From Synchiropus splendidus (lineage: Eukaryota > Chordata > Actinopteri > Syngnathiformes > Callionymidae), in contig NC_071334.1 of NCBI RefSeq assembly GCF_027744825.2, positions 2,060,937 to 2,124,936 on the forward strand: 64,000 bases of DNA, given 5' to 3'. The notes beneath the pieces were generated by a model, which made no database searches, had not been told where the DNA came from, and saw nothing but the letters and a program-made list of their open reading frames with translations. Shown in pieces: positions 1 to 10,100 of the stretch (its first letter is position 1; each line of letters opens with the position of its first letter). The translations under genes were made by a program, and so were the position numbers.

Positions 1-12
1 CAAAGGCCATAC

Positions 13-121
13 CTGGATATGTCGCCCCAGTACCACTCGGCCTCCTGCAGCGAGGAGCCTGCCTCCTTGGTGCCGTTGATGGAGCTGGACTGTTGGGACT
101 TGGCCGGTTTGGGAGGAAGAG
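13..121 (-). CDS. pik3r3: pik3r3 shared exon: linker and start of the N-terminal SH2 domain
   Basis: Internal coding exon of a class IA PI3-kinase regulatory subunit, the protein that binds p110 and docks it on phosphotyrosine motifs. Read on the minus strand it follows a clean acceptor (pyrimidine tract, then CCGCAG, AG at 123-122) and ends at a donor (CCAG|GTATGG, GT at 12-11). It starts with two bases that complete a split Ala codon, then gives LPPKPAKSQQ, a variable linker, and LQEAEWYWGDIS. LPPKP is the proline motif before the SH2 domain, and EWYWGDIS(R) is the invariant start of the p85/p55 nSH2 domain. The break inside the Arg codon matches, from memory, the family's exon boundary. 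Length is 109 nt (phase 1 in, phase 2 out). The rest of the gene (SH2, iSH2 coiled coil, cSH2) lies left of the window. The pik3r3 assignment rests on the paired exon at 6312-6426. Confidence 0.92.
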
Positions 122-2753
122 CTGCGGGAAAAAGAGAAGTTGAAAAAATAGTTGACAACAAACTACAAATGATTTAAGTATTTCCTTATTAATAGATTAA
201 GTAAAAATGTTTGAACAGACATATACAAATGATTCATGTAACGTCTATGCTTTTATATGCCTATAAGAAAGAACAATAAAGTCATATGAGTCAGAATGTG
301 AATTTATTTCATATTATAAAAAAGAACAAATAAAACAAACAATAATAAAATGTAATAATTATTTATATACATATTCTATTTTCTCACTATTTTTGAGGGG
401 AAAAAAATAATCAAATGCTGTCATTTTTTCCTGAATAAACCATTGAATTTTCAGTCAAAACTGATGGGGGAAAAAAAATCAATATTTTAGCAGATTGAAA
501 AAAATGACAATTGAATAAAAAACTGACTTTAATTTTAAAATTAAATTACTGACAACTTCAATAAACAAAAATACAAAAAAAAACACAAAAATCAACTCAA
601 CTCATAAGATATAAAAATAAGGAAATGAAATAAACAGTACACAAATAGTCAAATATTTTTCAAATTGTTATATTCTGTTAAAACAAATTTCTCTTTGAAC
701 CACATTCGATTAACAGTCGAGAAGTGCTTAATTTATTACTTGCTTTAAAAGTCATACAAAAGCCGATTCTTGGCTCAACATCAGACTAAAGGCACACAGG
801 TCCTGCCAGGTTCAGGCCTCCAACACAGTGACAACCACACACCGTGGAACCTCAGAACTAAACTGCTGCTAATGATTTTCACCACAGGAAACAATGTGCA
901 ACGGCCTGACCCAAAAAAACATGCCGTCCAGAGTGTCAGTGAGGAGAAGAAGATGAATGAAAGGTGTGTGCTTGTGTGTCCTTTGAGCTGAGCACCTCTA
1001 AAGCACTCCCACTCTTGAAGAGCACTTTCATAAAACACTCATAAAACTCATCCTCCACAGTGATTCTTTCACGTTGCAGGCCAAGAAACAGTGCCCATCA
1101 TTAAGGGCTTTGTTCTGGTGCTGTTGATGTGTGTGTCACTGTTCTTTGTGAAACTTGACTTTGAACCATCTCAAAAGTTTTCATGAATGTGGAATCTTCT
1201 TGAGAGACGGTGCCACGAAGAAAAAAGAAACACACAAAACTGCTGAGGAGATTTGGGACAATGTTTGGCTCCAGAAGAGTTTGGGAACTTGACTACAACA
1301 TGGAGACAGACGCTTGTTTGTGATTGCCGAGTTCATTTTACAGTGGAAGGACACAAAGACTTGGAGGTGCGCATCGACATCGGAGCTCTTTGTTCTCGCC
1401 CCAACGCTCCTGCTCTCCTCCCTCAGCCTCCCTCTCTCTCTCTCTCTCTCTCAGCCCAAACTGTCACAGAGCAGCTGCAGCTTTCCGCTCAGTCAGCACT
1501 TTCTCAACTTTCTCACGCAGCGGAGCATGTGCAGAACTGCACACGCAACACCACAAAAAGCCACTTTCCATCAGCTGAATGCACTGGGATTTCAGCGCTG
1601 CAGCTTGAATCCAAATGCAGCCGTCATTAACAATTCAATAACAACAATTAAAAAAATCAGAGATTCATAAAAGTAAAGTTATAAGGAGTTTGTTTCAATG
1701 AAACAACATTTATAGTGTGAAGACACTCAAACAAAGTGAATGATAGTAGCTGGCAGCATTTACAACAAAAGCTTTTCATGTGGAACATGTCTCTTTAAAA
1801 TGCACCCGATTTCGTGCGATTTCTCCCTTTGTGTCACTGAAACACGTTTAATTTCTCAGCTGCAGTCGTTCAGAAAAACAGCGGATTTCAGCGCAACGTG
1901 AGAAAAGTGTTGGATGACAGCTGTCCGCGTGACGGCAGCAGACGCACAGCAAACGTGTCACCGAGAAAAACAAGACATTGAACGCAAGAGACTGTTTAAA
2001 AATACGACGAGTTTCAACTAACACTGCGATTCCAAGGACGTGAACAAAGGCGATCGTGAGTGCACACCCCCTCCCCTCCTCCTCAACCCCTCCTCCCCCT
2101 CGGCAGACAAAGGAGCAGCGTTCAGTCGGGCGCGCGCGCGCACACACACGCGCGGAGTGACACCACTTGTCATCACACACTGCAGAAACATCGTGAACAA
2201 TGAGCGCCGTTAGCACCAACTGACAAAGTCCACACAAAGCGACAGTGTATGTCGAGCGCTTTCAAGAAGTCATGTGACACGCACTGCAACTTTTGGTCTG
2301 CCAATCATGTGACAGTGATGCGCTAAATTTGCCTTCATTTGAGAGTCTCCGCTGCAGGTGCGTGTGTCCAAGTGTGTGAGCTGCCACAGGAGGTGGGTGT
2401 GTTCAAGCATCACCACGAACAAAACACACGGAGGTCAACCACTGACACCAGTCCAAGTAGTAAAAACAACATTAAATCATGAGCAATAATAATAAATAAA
2501 GAAAACAAACAGTTGCGTTATTGAAAAAACTGATAAAAAGAAACTCATTTTTTTATATTCATGCACGTTAAAAATCAGTGATAAGACTGTGTTCAGCTAA
2601 CAAATGAGACCATAAATAACTCTAATAGAGAGAGTTCCAAGCCAGTAAGGAAGTTTGACAGGATAAAAGAACCGGAATCACTTCGTCTTGAAACAGGAAG
2701 TGTGAGCCAAGGATGCTGCATCAGAGGAGCGGACGGTGAGATGCGTCTCCTAC
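122..2753 (-). other. Intron left of the CpG block, no gene seen
   Basis: Intronic sequence between the shared exon and the candidate short first exon. Positions 122-770 are very AT-rich with many A runs. A (CT)n tract lies at about 1432-1454. A GC- and CpG-rich stretch at about 2040-2160 includes an alternating CG/CA run (2130-2155) and may be the edge of the CpG block centred near 2.9 kb. The short open frames on both strands have no recognisable protein content. Confidence 0.7.
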
Positions 2754-2781
2754 CGTCCTCCAGCTTCTCGGTCAGCTGCAT
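2754..2781 (-). CDS. pik3r3: Candidate alternative first coding exon of pik3r3 (p50-like short form)
   Basis: Inference. On the minus strand an ATG at 2781 opens MQLTEKLED and then one base (G) before a donor, GACG|GTAGGA (GT at 2753-2752). It therefore ends in phase 1, the phase needed to join the shared exon (G + CT = Ala) and continue LPPKP. It lies at the downstream edge of a CpG-rich block with a CCAAT box and GC boxes, where a first exon is expected. PIK3R1 makes a p50 form from just such a tiny first exon. The residues do not resemble the p50-alpha start, the donor is only moderate, and nine codons are too few to judge by homology. A 5' UTR would extend to higher coordinates. Chance is a real alternative. 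Confidence 0.35.
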
Positions 2782-2829
2782 CCTTCCCTCCGCTGCTCCA
2801 CTCCCTCCTCCTCTCTCACGCTCCCGTTC

Positions 2830-3130
2830 ACGCTCCACGTCCGCCGCCGCTCAGACACACTGAGGGGCAGCCTCTCGCAGGCTCGACCCTAAAAGACGCG
2901 GAGCAGCGTGGGGCGGCTAATCCCAGAGCGGAGGCCCGCCCCGTCAGCCAATGGGAGCCGGGGCTGGGCGTGGCGTCGGTGGCGGGGGGCGGAGCTAACG
3001 AGGGGAAGAAAGGAACAGTGGGCGTGGCTACAGCTTGACTCTATAGGCAGGCTGAGGGAGGATTCCTCGCAGTCAGCTGAGCGGGAGACAAAGCACCGAC
3101 GCTGCTGCAGCAGCAGCAGCTCCATTAATT
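2830..3130 (-). promoter_or_regulatory. CpG-rich promoter-like block inside pik3r3
   Basis: A GC- and CpG-dense segment with a strong NF-Y/CCAAT motif (CAGCCAATGGGAGC near 2945), KLF/Sp1-type GC boxes (GGGCGTGGC twice, GGGGGGCGGAGC) and a (GCA)n run near 3105-3121. It contrasts sharply with the AT-rich DNA on either side. It sits 50-350 bp upstream (minus strand) of the candidate short first exon. No TATA box is evident, so it would be a CpG-type promoter, possibly bidirectional. Activity is inferred. Confidence 0.5.
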
Positions 3131-6100
3131 CATCGCCAATTTAATTATCTGTTTGTAACTCCACACCAAGCAACCGTACAACATCAATGTCCAAACGACC
3201 AGATGACCGTGAGAGGACAGCTTTTCTTTGTCACCTTTGCTCGTGAGAACTGTAGAGGACAACGTGTATGTTTCTGGTTCTGTTATATAAAATAAAAAAA
3301 AAAAGCCATTCTTTGTTCCGTTGTTCTCCGGAACAGGAGTCGTGTTTGCAGCGAATGTAAACAATAGAATGGTTCGAGCAAAGGATACCTGCTGTCAAGC
3401 TGAATGACTCTCCAGTTTCAAGGAAGCTCTCATTGTCTCTCAGTTTCTGAGATGTACATCTCAACAAAACAGCGCCACCTTCAGCTTAGCTTGCAGCTAA
3501 ATGATTCACCAGGCCTGCCGAGTCAAAAACAGTCAAGGAGCAGCGCAACTCCGAGCTGGTTTCTCTGACAACACCGAGCTGTTGTCATGACAACCGTCGG
3601 GACGATGCAATGATCGTATTGACGAGTCACCAGTACTTCATTCAACTCAAACCGTTTAAATCTCAGCCGTTAATCGAGTACCAAGCAAACGACTGACTCA
3701 ACAATCACCACCTTCAATCTCAGCCCGCCTGAAAGAAAGTAGTTCAGCGCTGTTACCGTTTCTGACCACTAGAGCGCGCTGCAACTCGACAAGCGTCATC
3801 CGTCAGTGACTCAAACGTGGAATTTCGACTTCACAACTGAAGCAGGGGGATTTGGGAGGCACAGATGAATCATGTATATGGCAGAATACATGCATGAAGA
3901 GGCTTCACTGTGAACCAGAAGTGGTGCTGCAGCATCCTCTCCTCCTCCTCCGCTGCAGCTTTGTTCCACTGCTCTACATGTCAAACCTCACAAGCCACAT
4001 TTGCACATCGAAACAGTGTTTCTGATGAAGCAGAAGAGAAACAGACCAGTGTGAAGCAGTAATGTTTGAGGACGACCTCACCAATGCCTATTAAGATGAA
4101 CTTGCCAGAACAATGCTGCAGATCTTTTTTAAGAATCGAAGAGTTGAAATAGCTGATAGTTACACCTGAATGGCCAAAATACAAAAGTACACAAAAAGCA
4201 CAATTAATACGTCACATGAAACTTCTGCCACCCCAACAGATGATAGACAGCTTTCTGTTTCATAAAAATAAAAAGTGGTCAATGAACACCAGACTGTACT
4301 TCAAAATAACATCAGGAATCAGGTCTTCGTGTGCATCAACAACAAAGATCCCCAGAGAAGACCAAGTGAAGAGGCTTCACAATCAAAAAAAAAAAAAAAA
4401 GACCTTAAAAACCAGATTGCCAATCGCCCAGAAAAGTCCTCGACGAAGTAATGAGCCTTTGTTTGGTCCGTCACAGAAGAGGTCGAGAAAACTTCCAAGT
4501 ATTGCTAACAAGCTTAATTTCATTGTTCTCCAGCAGTTACGTAACCATGCAGCACATTACGAAAGTCGGCCCTTCCAAAGTGACGCTCCACATCCATCCA
4601 TGTTGACTGGGAATGTGTTAGAGGAGACAAAGAGAAGAGAAGGAGAGACTCTTTCAACCAGCATCGCTGGTGATTTTCCACTGAAAGTCGAGCTCGGGCG
4701 GTCAACCCACATCCACACAAAGTTGCCAGTGGAAACGCAAGGCTTTGCCCTCCCCAGGGCCGGGGGGGGTGAGGGGGGACCACGGCGCTCCACCTGTGTT
4801 AACCATGGTTCTTTATAACTGCAGCCGAGTTGACGTGTTCCTCAGTAATAAATATTCTAATGACCATCTGCGGGACGCTGCAAGCTCCTCCAACCTTCAA
4901 CGTCCATCTCTGTCACTGATCACAAAGACGAGTCATGTGCTTGACACAGACCATTGTGCAGCGGTGTGGGGAACTTCCAGGAGAGCGCAGCCCTGCACCG
5001 ACACCTCAGAGGACAATGAGCGCAGGAGGCGTTGATGTGATTCAGCTACACCTCTTTCACTCCTGTTTACAGCAGTGATGTGAAATCTGACAGCTGAGGA
5101 GGAGAACTGCAGCAAAGATGCACGTTCCTTTGTTTGAACAGAGAACAAGGATAGTTTCACCACAAGCCCATGATTTGTTTATGTTGCAAAAATGAGTTGA
5201 AAAAGAAAAATCAAATATGCATGATAATTATTGAAAGGTTGCTTGGTGGGTATTTTCGGTGTTGTCATATAAAATAAAACACATGTTCCGCTTCATTTTC
5301 CACCCCAAAATGAGAGTTTGACTTGCAATGACTAACATTGTAAACTGCACTAGTAGGTCACACACACTGGTGCAACAATAAGCACAAACTAAATTACTTT
5401 CTAAAGAGAATTTTGTCAGCAGCAGTGCACTGATATATGATTTTTTTCTCAGAGTGAACTCCTGTCATGAGTGCAAAGAAAGAAGAGTCCAGAGACCTGG
5501 ATGGAAGAGCGGAGGGGACAGTAACCAACTGCGCCTCCTGCAACCATCACAACGTCCCATGTCTGCGCCATGATCCATTCAAGACGCGGAGGAGGGGGGG
5601 TGTCAAGTGACGGAAGAACAATGAATGAATGAATGAAGGAATGAAAAGGCACAGATGACGATGACAGCGGCGCAAATGGACTCGGAGCTACACAAGCGAG
5701 GACGGATTTATGGAGTGGATTGGGTGAAGTGAAGCACCGGTTTGGCTTGATTCATTCACTCACCCACTCACTCTCGGTCCCATCCCCCACGTCTCCTCCA
5801 GAAAGAGCTGATTAACTCGCACGAAATCGACCGAAAATCGCGATGACACGCTTCAAAAACGGAACTGCGTGGATCATATTCTCTTCCAGTTGGAGGCGGC
5901 GCGGTCGCAGGTGAATGTTCGGTGTGAGAAAACGGCATTGAAAGTGCGGAGAACTGCGTAGGTGTCTTAACTTTAATATCGACGGAGCAAGTCTGTCAAT
6001 GACAGCAGAAAATACAAATCATCTGGGTTTGAAACGAGGCGATTTTCAGGTGAAAAACAAGTGATATATTTACAGAACAGACTTGTGTTTGAAGTGCTAT

Positions 6101-6311
6101 GCTAAGCTAAAGAGCTAAACCGTAACCAAGAGGGTGACTTGGCAAATAAATAAAAGCCAATTGGATCCGAATGGTCATTAATAGGACTGGAGAGGAGAAG
6201 AGATGTGATGCGAAACTTTCCCGCAGACACCTCCCCCTCCGCCCCTCCACCCCGCCGATGGCGCTCCTGCGCCGGCTAACGAGCTCGCCGCGCCGCGGCC
6301 GGTGCCCTCAC
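3131..6311 (-). other. Intron between the CpG block and the p55 first exon
   Basis: No gene is recognised. It contains a poly-A run at about 4385-4400, a G-rich run near 4761-4780, a short GAAT/GAAG tetranucleotide run (5622-5645), and mostly unique-looking sequence. A 200-codon open frame on the plus strand (4216-4818) resembles nothing I know and is broken in character by a poly-Lys stretch coded by the A run, so I do not call it a gene. Confidence 0.6.
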
Positions 6312-6426
6312 CTGGCGGCTGGTCCATCTCCAGATAGAAGATGAGCTCCGTGGAGTAGGGCATCATCGTGTCCCGCCAGTCCGCCTCTTCTCCAGCTTTC
6401 TCGGGAGTCCACACCGTGTTGTACAT
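6312..6426 (-). CDS. pik3r3: pik3r3 p55-type first coding exon
   Basis: Encodes the characteristic N-terminus of the p55-gamma regulatory subunit: MYNTVW, then [20 protein letters not shown] and DQPP (38 codons plus one base). This is close to the known start of PIK3R3 (MYNTVW...[17 protein letters not shown]) and clearly different from the p55-alpha start of PIK3R1, which fixes the paralogue. The donor is CCAG|GTGAGG (GT at 6311-6310). The leftover G joins CT at 121 to give Ala-LPPKP, exactly as in the family. I chose the ATG at 6426 because the family starts there, although the frame stays open upstream. Two bases before the ATG is a good acceptor-like site (CTGAC branch-like motif, then CGCCCCCAG, AG at 6430-6429), so this exon may also be spliced to upstream leader exons or used by a readthrough transcript. 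Confidence 0.92.
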
Positions 6427-6800
6427 GTCTGGGGGCGAGCGGTCAGTGGGAGAAGGATCTATCCGTCTACCTGGTCGGTGTCGGAGCGGGGACACGGCGA
6501 GCTCCGGGCTGCCGCTTCCGACATACTAGTCTCGGTGACTCGGCGGGCGGAAGGTGGGCGCTCGGCCGCGGTTCAGAGAGCTCCGCGGGGAGAAGTAAAT
6601 CCCGGCTCTACTCGTGGAGAGTTGGCCACCACAGACAGCACCGGCTGGCTCGGTCCATCTTTGAGAAGAACAGAACGGAGAGACGGAAGGCTGGAGGTGA
6701 CAATACCGGACCGAACCATGTTGCACCATCCAGAGAGGGGGAGGTTGGGTTGGTCCATTTCCAGACAGGAACAGACGGCGGTCATGAATCAACGCACTGG
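6427..6800 (-). promoter_or_regulatory. GC-rich leader and promoter region of the p55 exon, with upstream ORFs
   Basis: CpG-rich DNA surrounds and precedes the p55 start codon (high CpG from about 6200 to 6700), as expected for a first-exon promoter. On the minus strand an upstream ATG at 6524 opens a 21-codon frame ending at 6459, 32 bases before the p55 ATG. Further upstream ATGs lie at 6658 and near 6757. If transcription starts upstream of these they would be uORFs. If the acceptor at 6430-6429 is used they would be spliced out. The transcription start cannot be placed by eye. Confidence 0.5.
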
Positions 6801-7130
6801 CTGATGTGAGATAACGAAATAATCTGTGCTGTATTCCAGATTATTATCCCCTGATCATCTCCAGCATCTCTGTTTTCTATATTTCTGTTCACTCTGTCCT
6901 CTGTCCTCATTTTCTTGCACATTGCTTCTAAGCTCTTTTGTATTACCTTTTGCGCTGTATGATATTAGTCATTCTTCTGTGATATGTTGTGCACAGAGCA
7001 TGAGACGAACATGGCATTCATACACTTTTCTGACTCTGATAAAGGAGTGCTTCTTATCTGAACGTGATATGTTTGATATGCATGTTGATATGTCTGCTGT
7101 CTTCAGTCCATGCATGCAGTGCATGATACG

Positions 7131-7132
<2 letters not shown>

Positions 7133-7165
<33 letters not shown>
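7133..7165. repeat. (TA)n microsatellite
   Basis: An uninterrupted TA dinucleotide run of about 33 bp, followed by TTTTAAAAAA. Confidence 0.95.
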
Positions 7166-7167
<2 letters not shown>

Positions 7168-10100
7168 AAAAAATCGGTGAGACAAATAAAAGACTTTAAA
7201 AAATGAATAAAACTTTGCAGTAAGGGGGTCATAATATCTCTCTGTTTTCTTAGCTCATAGAAAAAAAGGAAATGCTAGATTGCTTTTGCTTTCAGCACTT
7301 TAGATTAGATCAGAGTAGATGTCCTTTTTTATGTCATAAAACCTTGTTTGGCCCCTGATCTGAATTGCGTAACACATTTTGGCTCCTTTCTTGATGGACT
7401 CTGACACCCAGGTCTGAACAGCTGATCCCAGCTACAAAGGGTGAGACTGTCAAGAACTCTCTATTTAGACCATCTATTGAATACATTATTGAGGGAACAA
7501 TTTAAGGAACAAAACTAGGTAAAATTGAAAATAAGAACCCCCTCAAAAACGGTTCACTTTCTAGACTCATTCCCCACCTAGCAAGTGTCGACGAGCGTGG
7601 TGAAAGGTGCTGTTCAGCTGTGCTGCTTTTGTGGCTCTTCTTTCTCCATGGTGACCGGAGAACTGGACCCAAAGATCCTATTGTTCTACCGTGGCTATCA
7701 ACCCATTTAGCTCAGTCGAGGGACCATGACTCTACTGTCTACATGACTCTCCATTGCAGCGCACGAGTGCCCACCTCAGTCTTTGTCCTCTGAAATGTAT
7801 TGAACTGGGCTGAACCAGACAGTGATGCCATCAACCAGAGACATATTTCCCTTTCACAGGGTTGAAGGTGTTTCATGAGGAGCGAAAACGTTAATTTGAA
7901 GTGACGTATGACAAGTTAATAATGAAAAAGCAAACAATCAGCGGGTGAAAGTGATTCGTGACATCATCAGAAGGTGACGGCCCTGACGCACGCTGTGGCT
8001 GCCCAGCTACACTGCCATGGTTGTGTACCAGCACAAAGAGCTTTACACAGGTGAACGGGTTCAGGGTTAAAGATATGATGAAAAGGGTTTGTCCCAAAAG
8101 AGTGAAGAAGTAGGGATGACCTTTAAACTCCAGGGTCACCCTGCAATATCATGTTTGTGTACTTTGAGTCACTGCCATCTCTATTCTTCAACTGATTCTA
8201 TTGTTTGTTTTATTACTGTGTGGAATCAGGAGACTCCAAGATTCTGATCCCTGAAGTCCAAACCCAGAACATTTGAAAATAGGTGACTACAATAGGAGTT
8301 GACCGACGTGAGGCCGACATCAGCGTTTCTTACTCAGCATTCACCAGTTGTCCCGCCCCTCCCCCGTCACAGGGGCACACCGGCCTGCAGCCGGCACGGC
8401 GCCAGGCGAGCCGCGCTGCCCATGTGCACGAGCTGCATGGAAGCCAGTAGGGAAAGGAGCGAAGCCTTTGAAGAGCCTGTTACAAATTCTGTGGTTCTCT
8501 GTGTTAGATCCTCCCCAGCTCCCCGAACTCCCTGCTGCTTCTGCTGCCGGACTAAATACTTTCCCGAAAGAAGTAGGACACAGACATTAAATTGAGACAT
8601 TAAATATGGACTTCACCAGAAATGGACTTCTACATTCACCAGAACAATAAAGTGGTAGACCTTCTTCTGAACCACTAAATATGAAACACAATTTTTCTGA
8701 AGAAGACTTGAAAATTTGGAATTGTGTTCAATGTCAGGATGTCTCCCAGAACCGCGGCGCCGGAAACACCTCACCACTGCTCCACACAGAGTGAAGTCTG
8801 GACTGACTGGGCAAAAGACCTCTGGTTGGATGGCAGACCTCCGTGTCCATCACCTCCACAGACAGTGAACTCCTTCAGCAATGTAGATGTTCTTCCACCG
8901 GCTTGTTCAGCGTGGGGTGTTCAGGAAGGAGCATGAACTATTTGGTGTAGGAGGATAAAGTGTGGAGAGTCGGACCAGGAGGAGCAACCCCTTGAATCTG
9001 CTATGATGAGCTTGTGAGACCCAACGCCCCAGGACCTGGACTGAACGCTGTCAACATGTGTAACCTCTGTGGGACTCGTTTTCTCGCTCGCTGTTATCAT
9101 CTCTGAGAACACGACGCTTTGTTGATGAAACCCTGAAGAATCTCTGGAGAACATCCTTGTTACTCCACAAGGTCGACGCTGTCACCGCTCTCAATGCCAC
9201 ATTAGAGACTGAGGACTGTGAACAGTTACAGTGTGTCCCAACAAAAAGACATTCTCCTGGACCGATCCAAATGATGGTCCCAGGTGGATCTCCCAACAAG
9301 TCATCCATCATGACACGCGCGATCTTCCCGCTCAGTTCATTTGCATGTTATCAGCTAATCGCAGCGGAGTGCCGATGCGGAACGTGATGAAGTGAGACGT
9401 CAGCGAGGTCATCAATGGTTTGTTTCCTCTGACAGGCGCTGAGCAATCTTTAAACAAAACTCCCCTGTGTGTCCCTGCTCACATGCAAAGCAACAGTGAC
9501 GGTGGAACACAGCAATGGTTGGAAGTTGGAAGAGTCGCTTTCAGCTTGATTTTCATACCTTAGTGAAATGACTTGGCCGGGTTGGGGGAGAGGGGGTGTT
9601 GCAAATGCACAACAAGATCTGGAGCCCAGAGAGTCAAGTCTTTGATGATTCAGGACTCTCGGCTTTGGACAGGGGATTTTTTTGAGATCGTGGAACTGAT
9701 TTGTGAGTCGCAGAACACTCACTAAGCAGGGGGACCAGTACATTTGTACCCCAAAACCATGGCCGTGGAATACTTCTTGACTCCTGCAAGACCGCTGGAT
9801 CTTCTCAAGGTTCGGGGTTTTGTTTCGGGTGGGATCCGTTTCCCCTCTGGTGCTGACAGGAAGCATCATGTTAAAGGAGGCACTTTCATTACGGCTCAAA
9901 GTTGATACATCACTCTCTAAAATTCCCCCAACCAAGGGAGAAACTTTCCCCAGAACCCTGAACACCATCTGTGAGCTCATAATATAGTGGATATTGTGTT
10001 ACTTTTGCCAGATCACAACCTACATCTACAAGATCACGAGACACTTTCTGGAACAGCCCATCAGCAGGCACTTCACTGAGACCTATGCAGGAGTATTCTT

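Noticed and set aside
4216..4818. 200-codon plus-strand open frame starting with ATG
   Set aside because: No recognisable domain, contains a Lys run coded by a poly-A tract, no promoter or splice context, and lies in the pik3r3 intron. Chance is the better explanation.
6429..6470. Mini-intron between CAG|GTAGAC (6471/6470) and the acceptor at 6430-6429
   Set aside because: It would be only about 42 nt, below the usual minimum for vertebrate introns.
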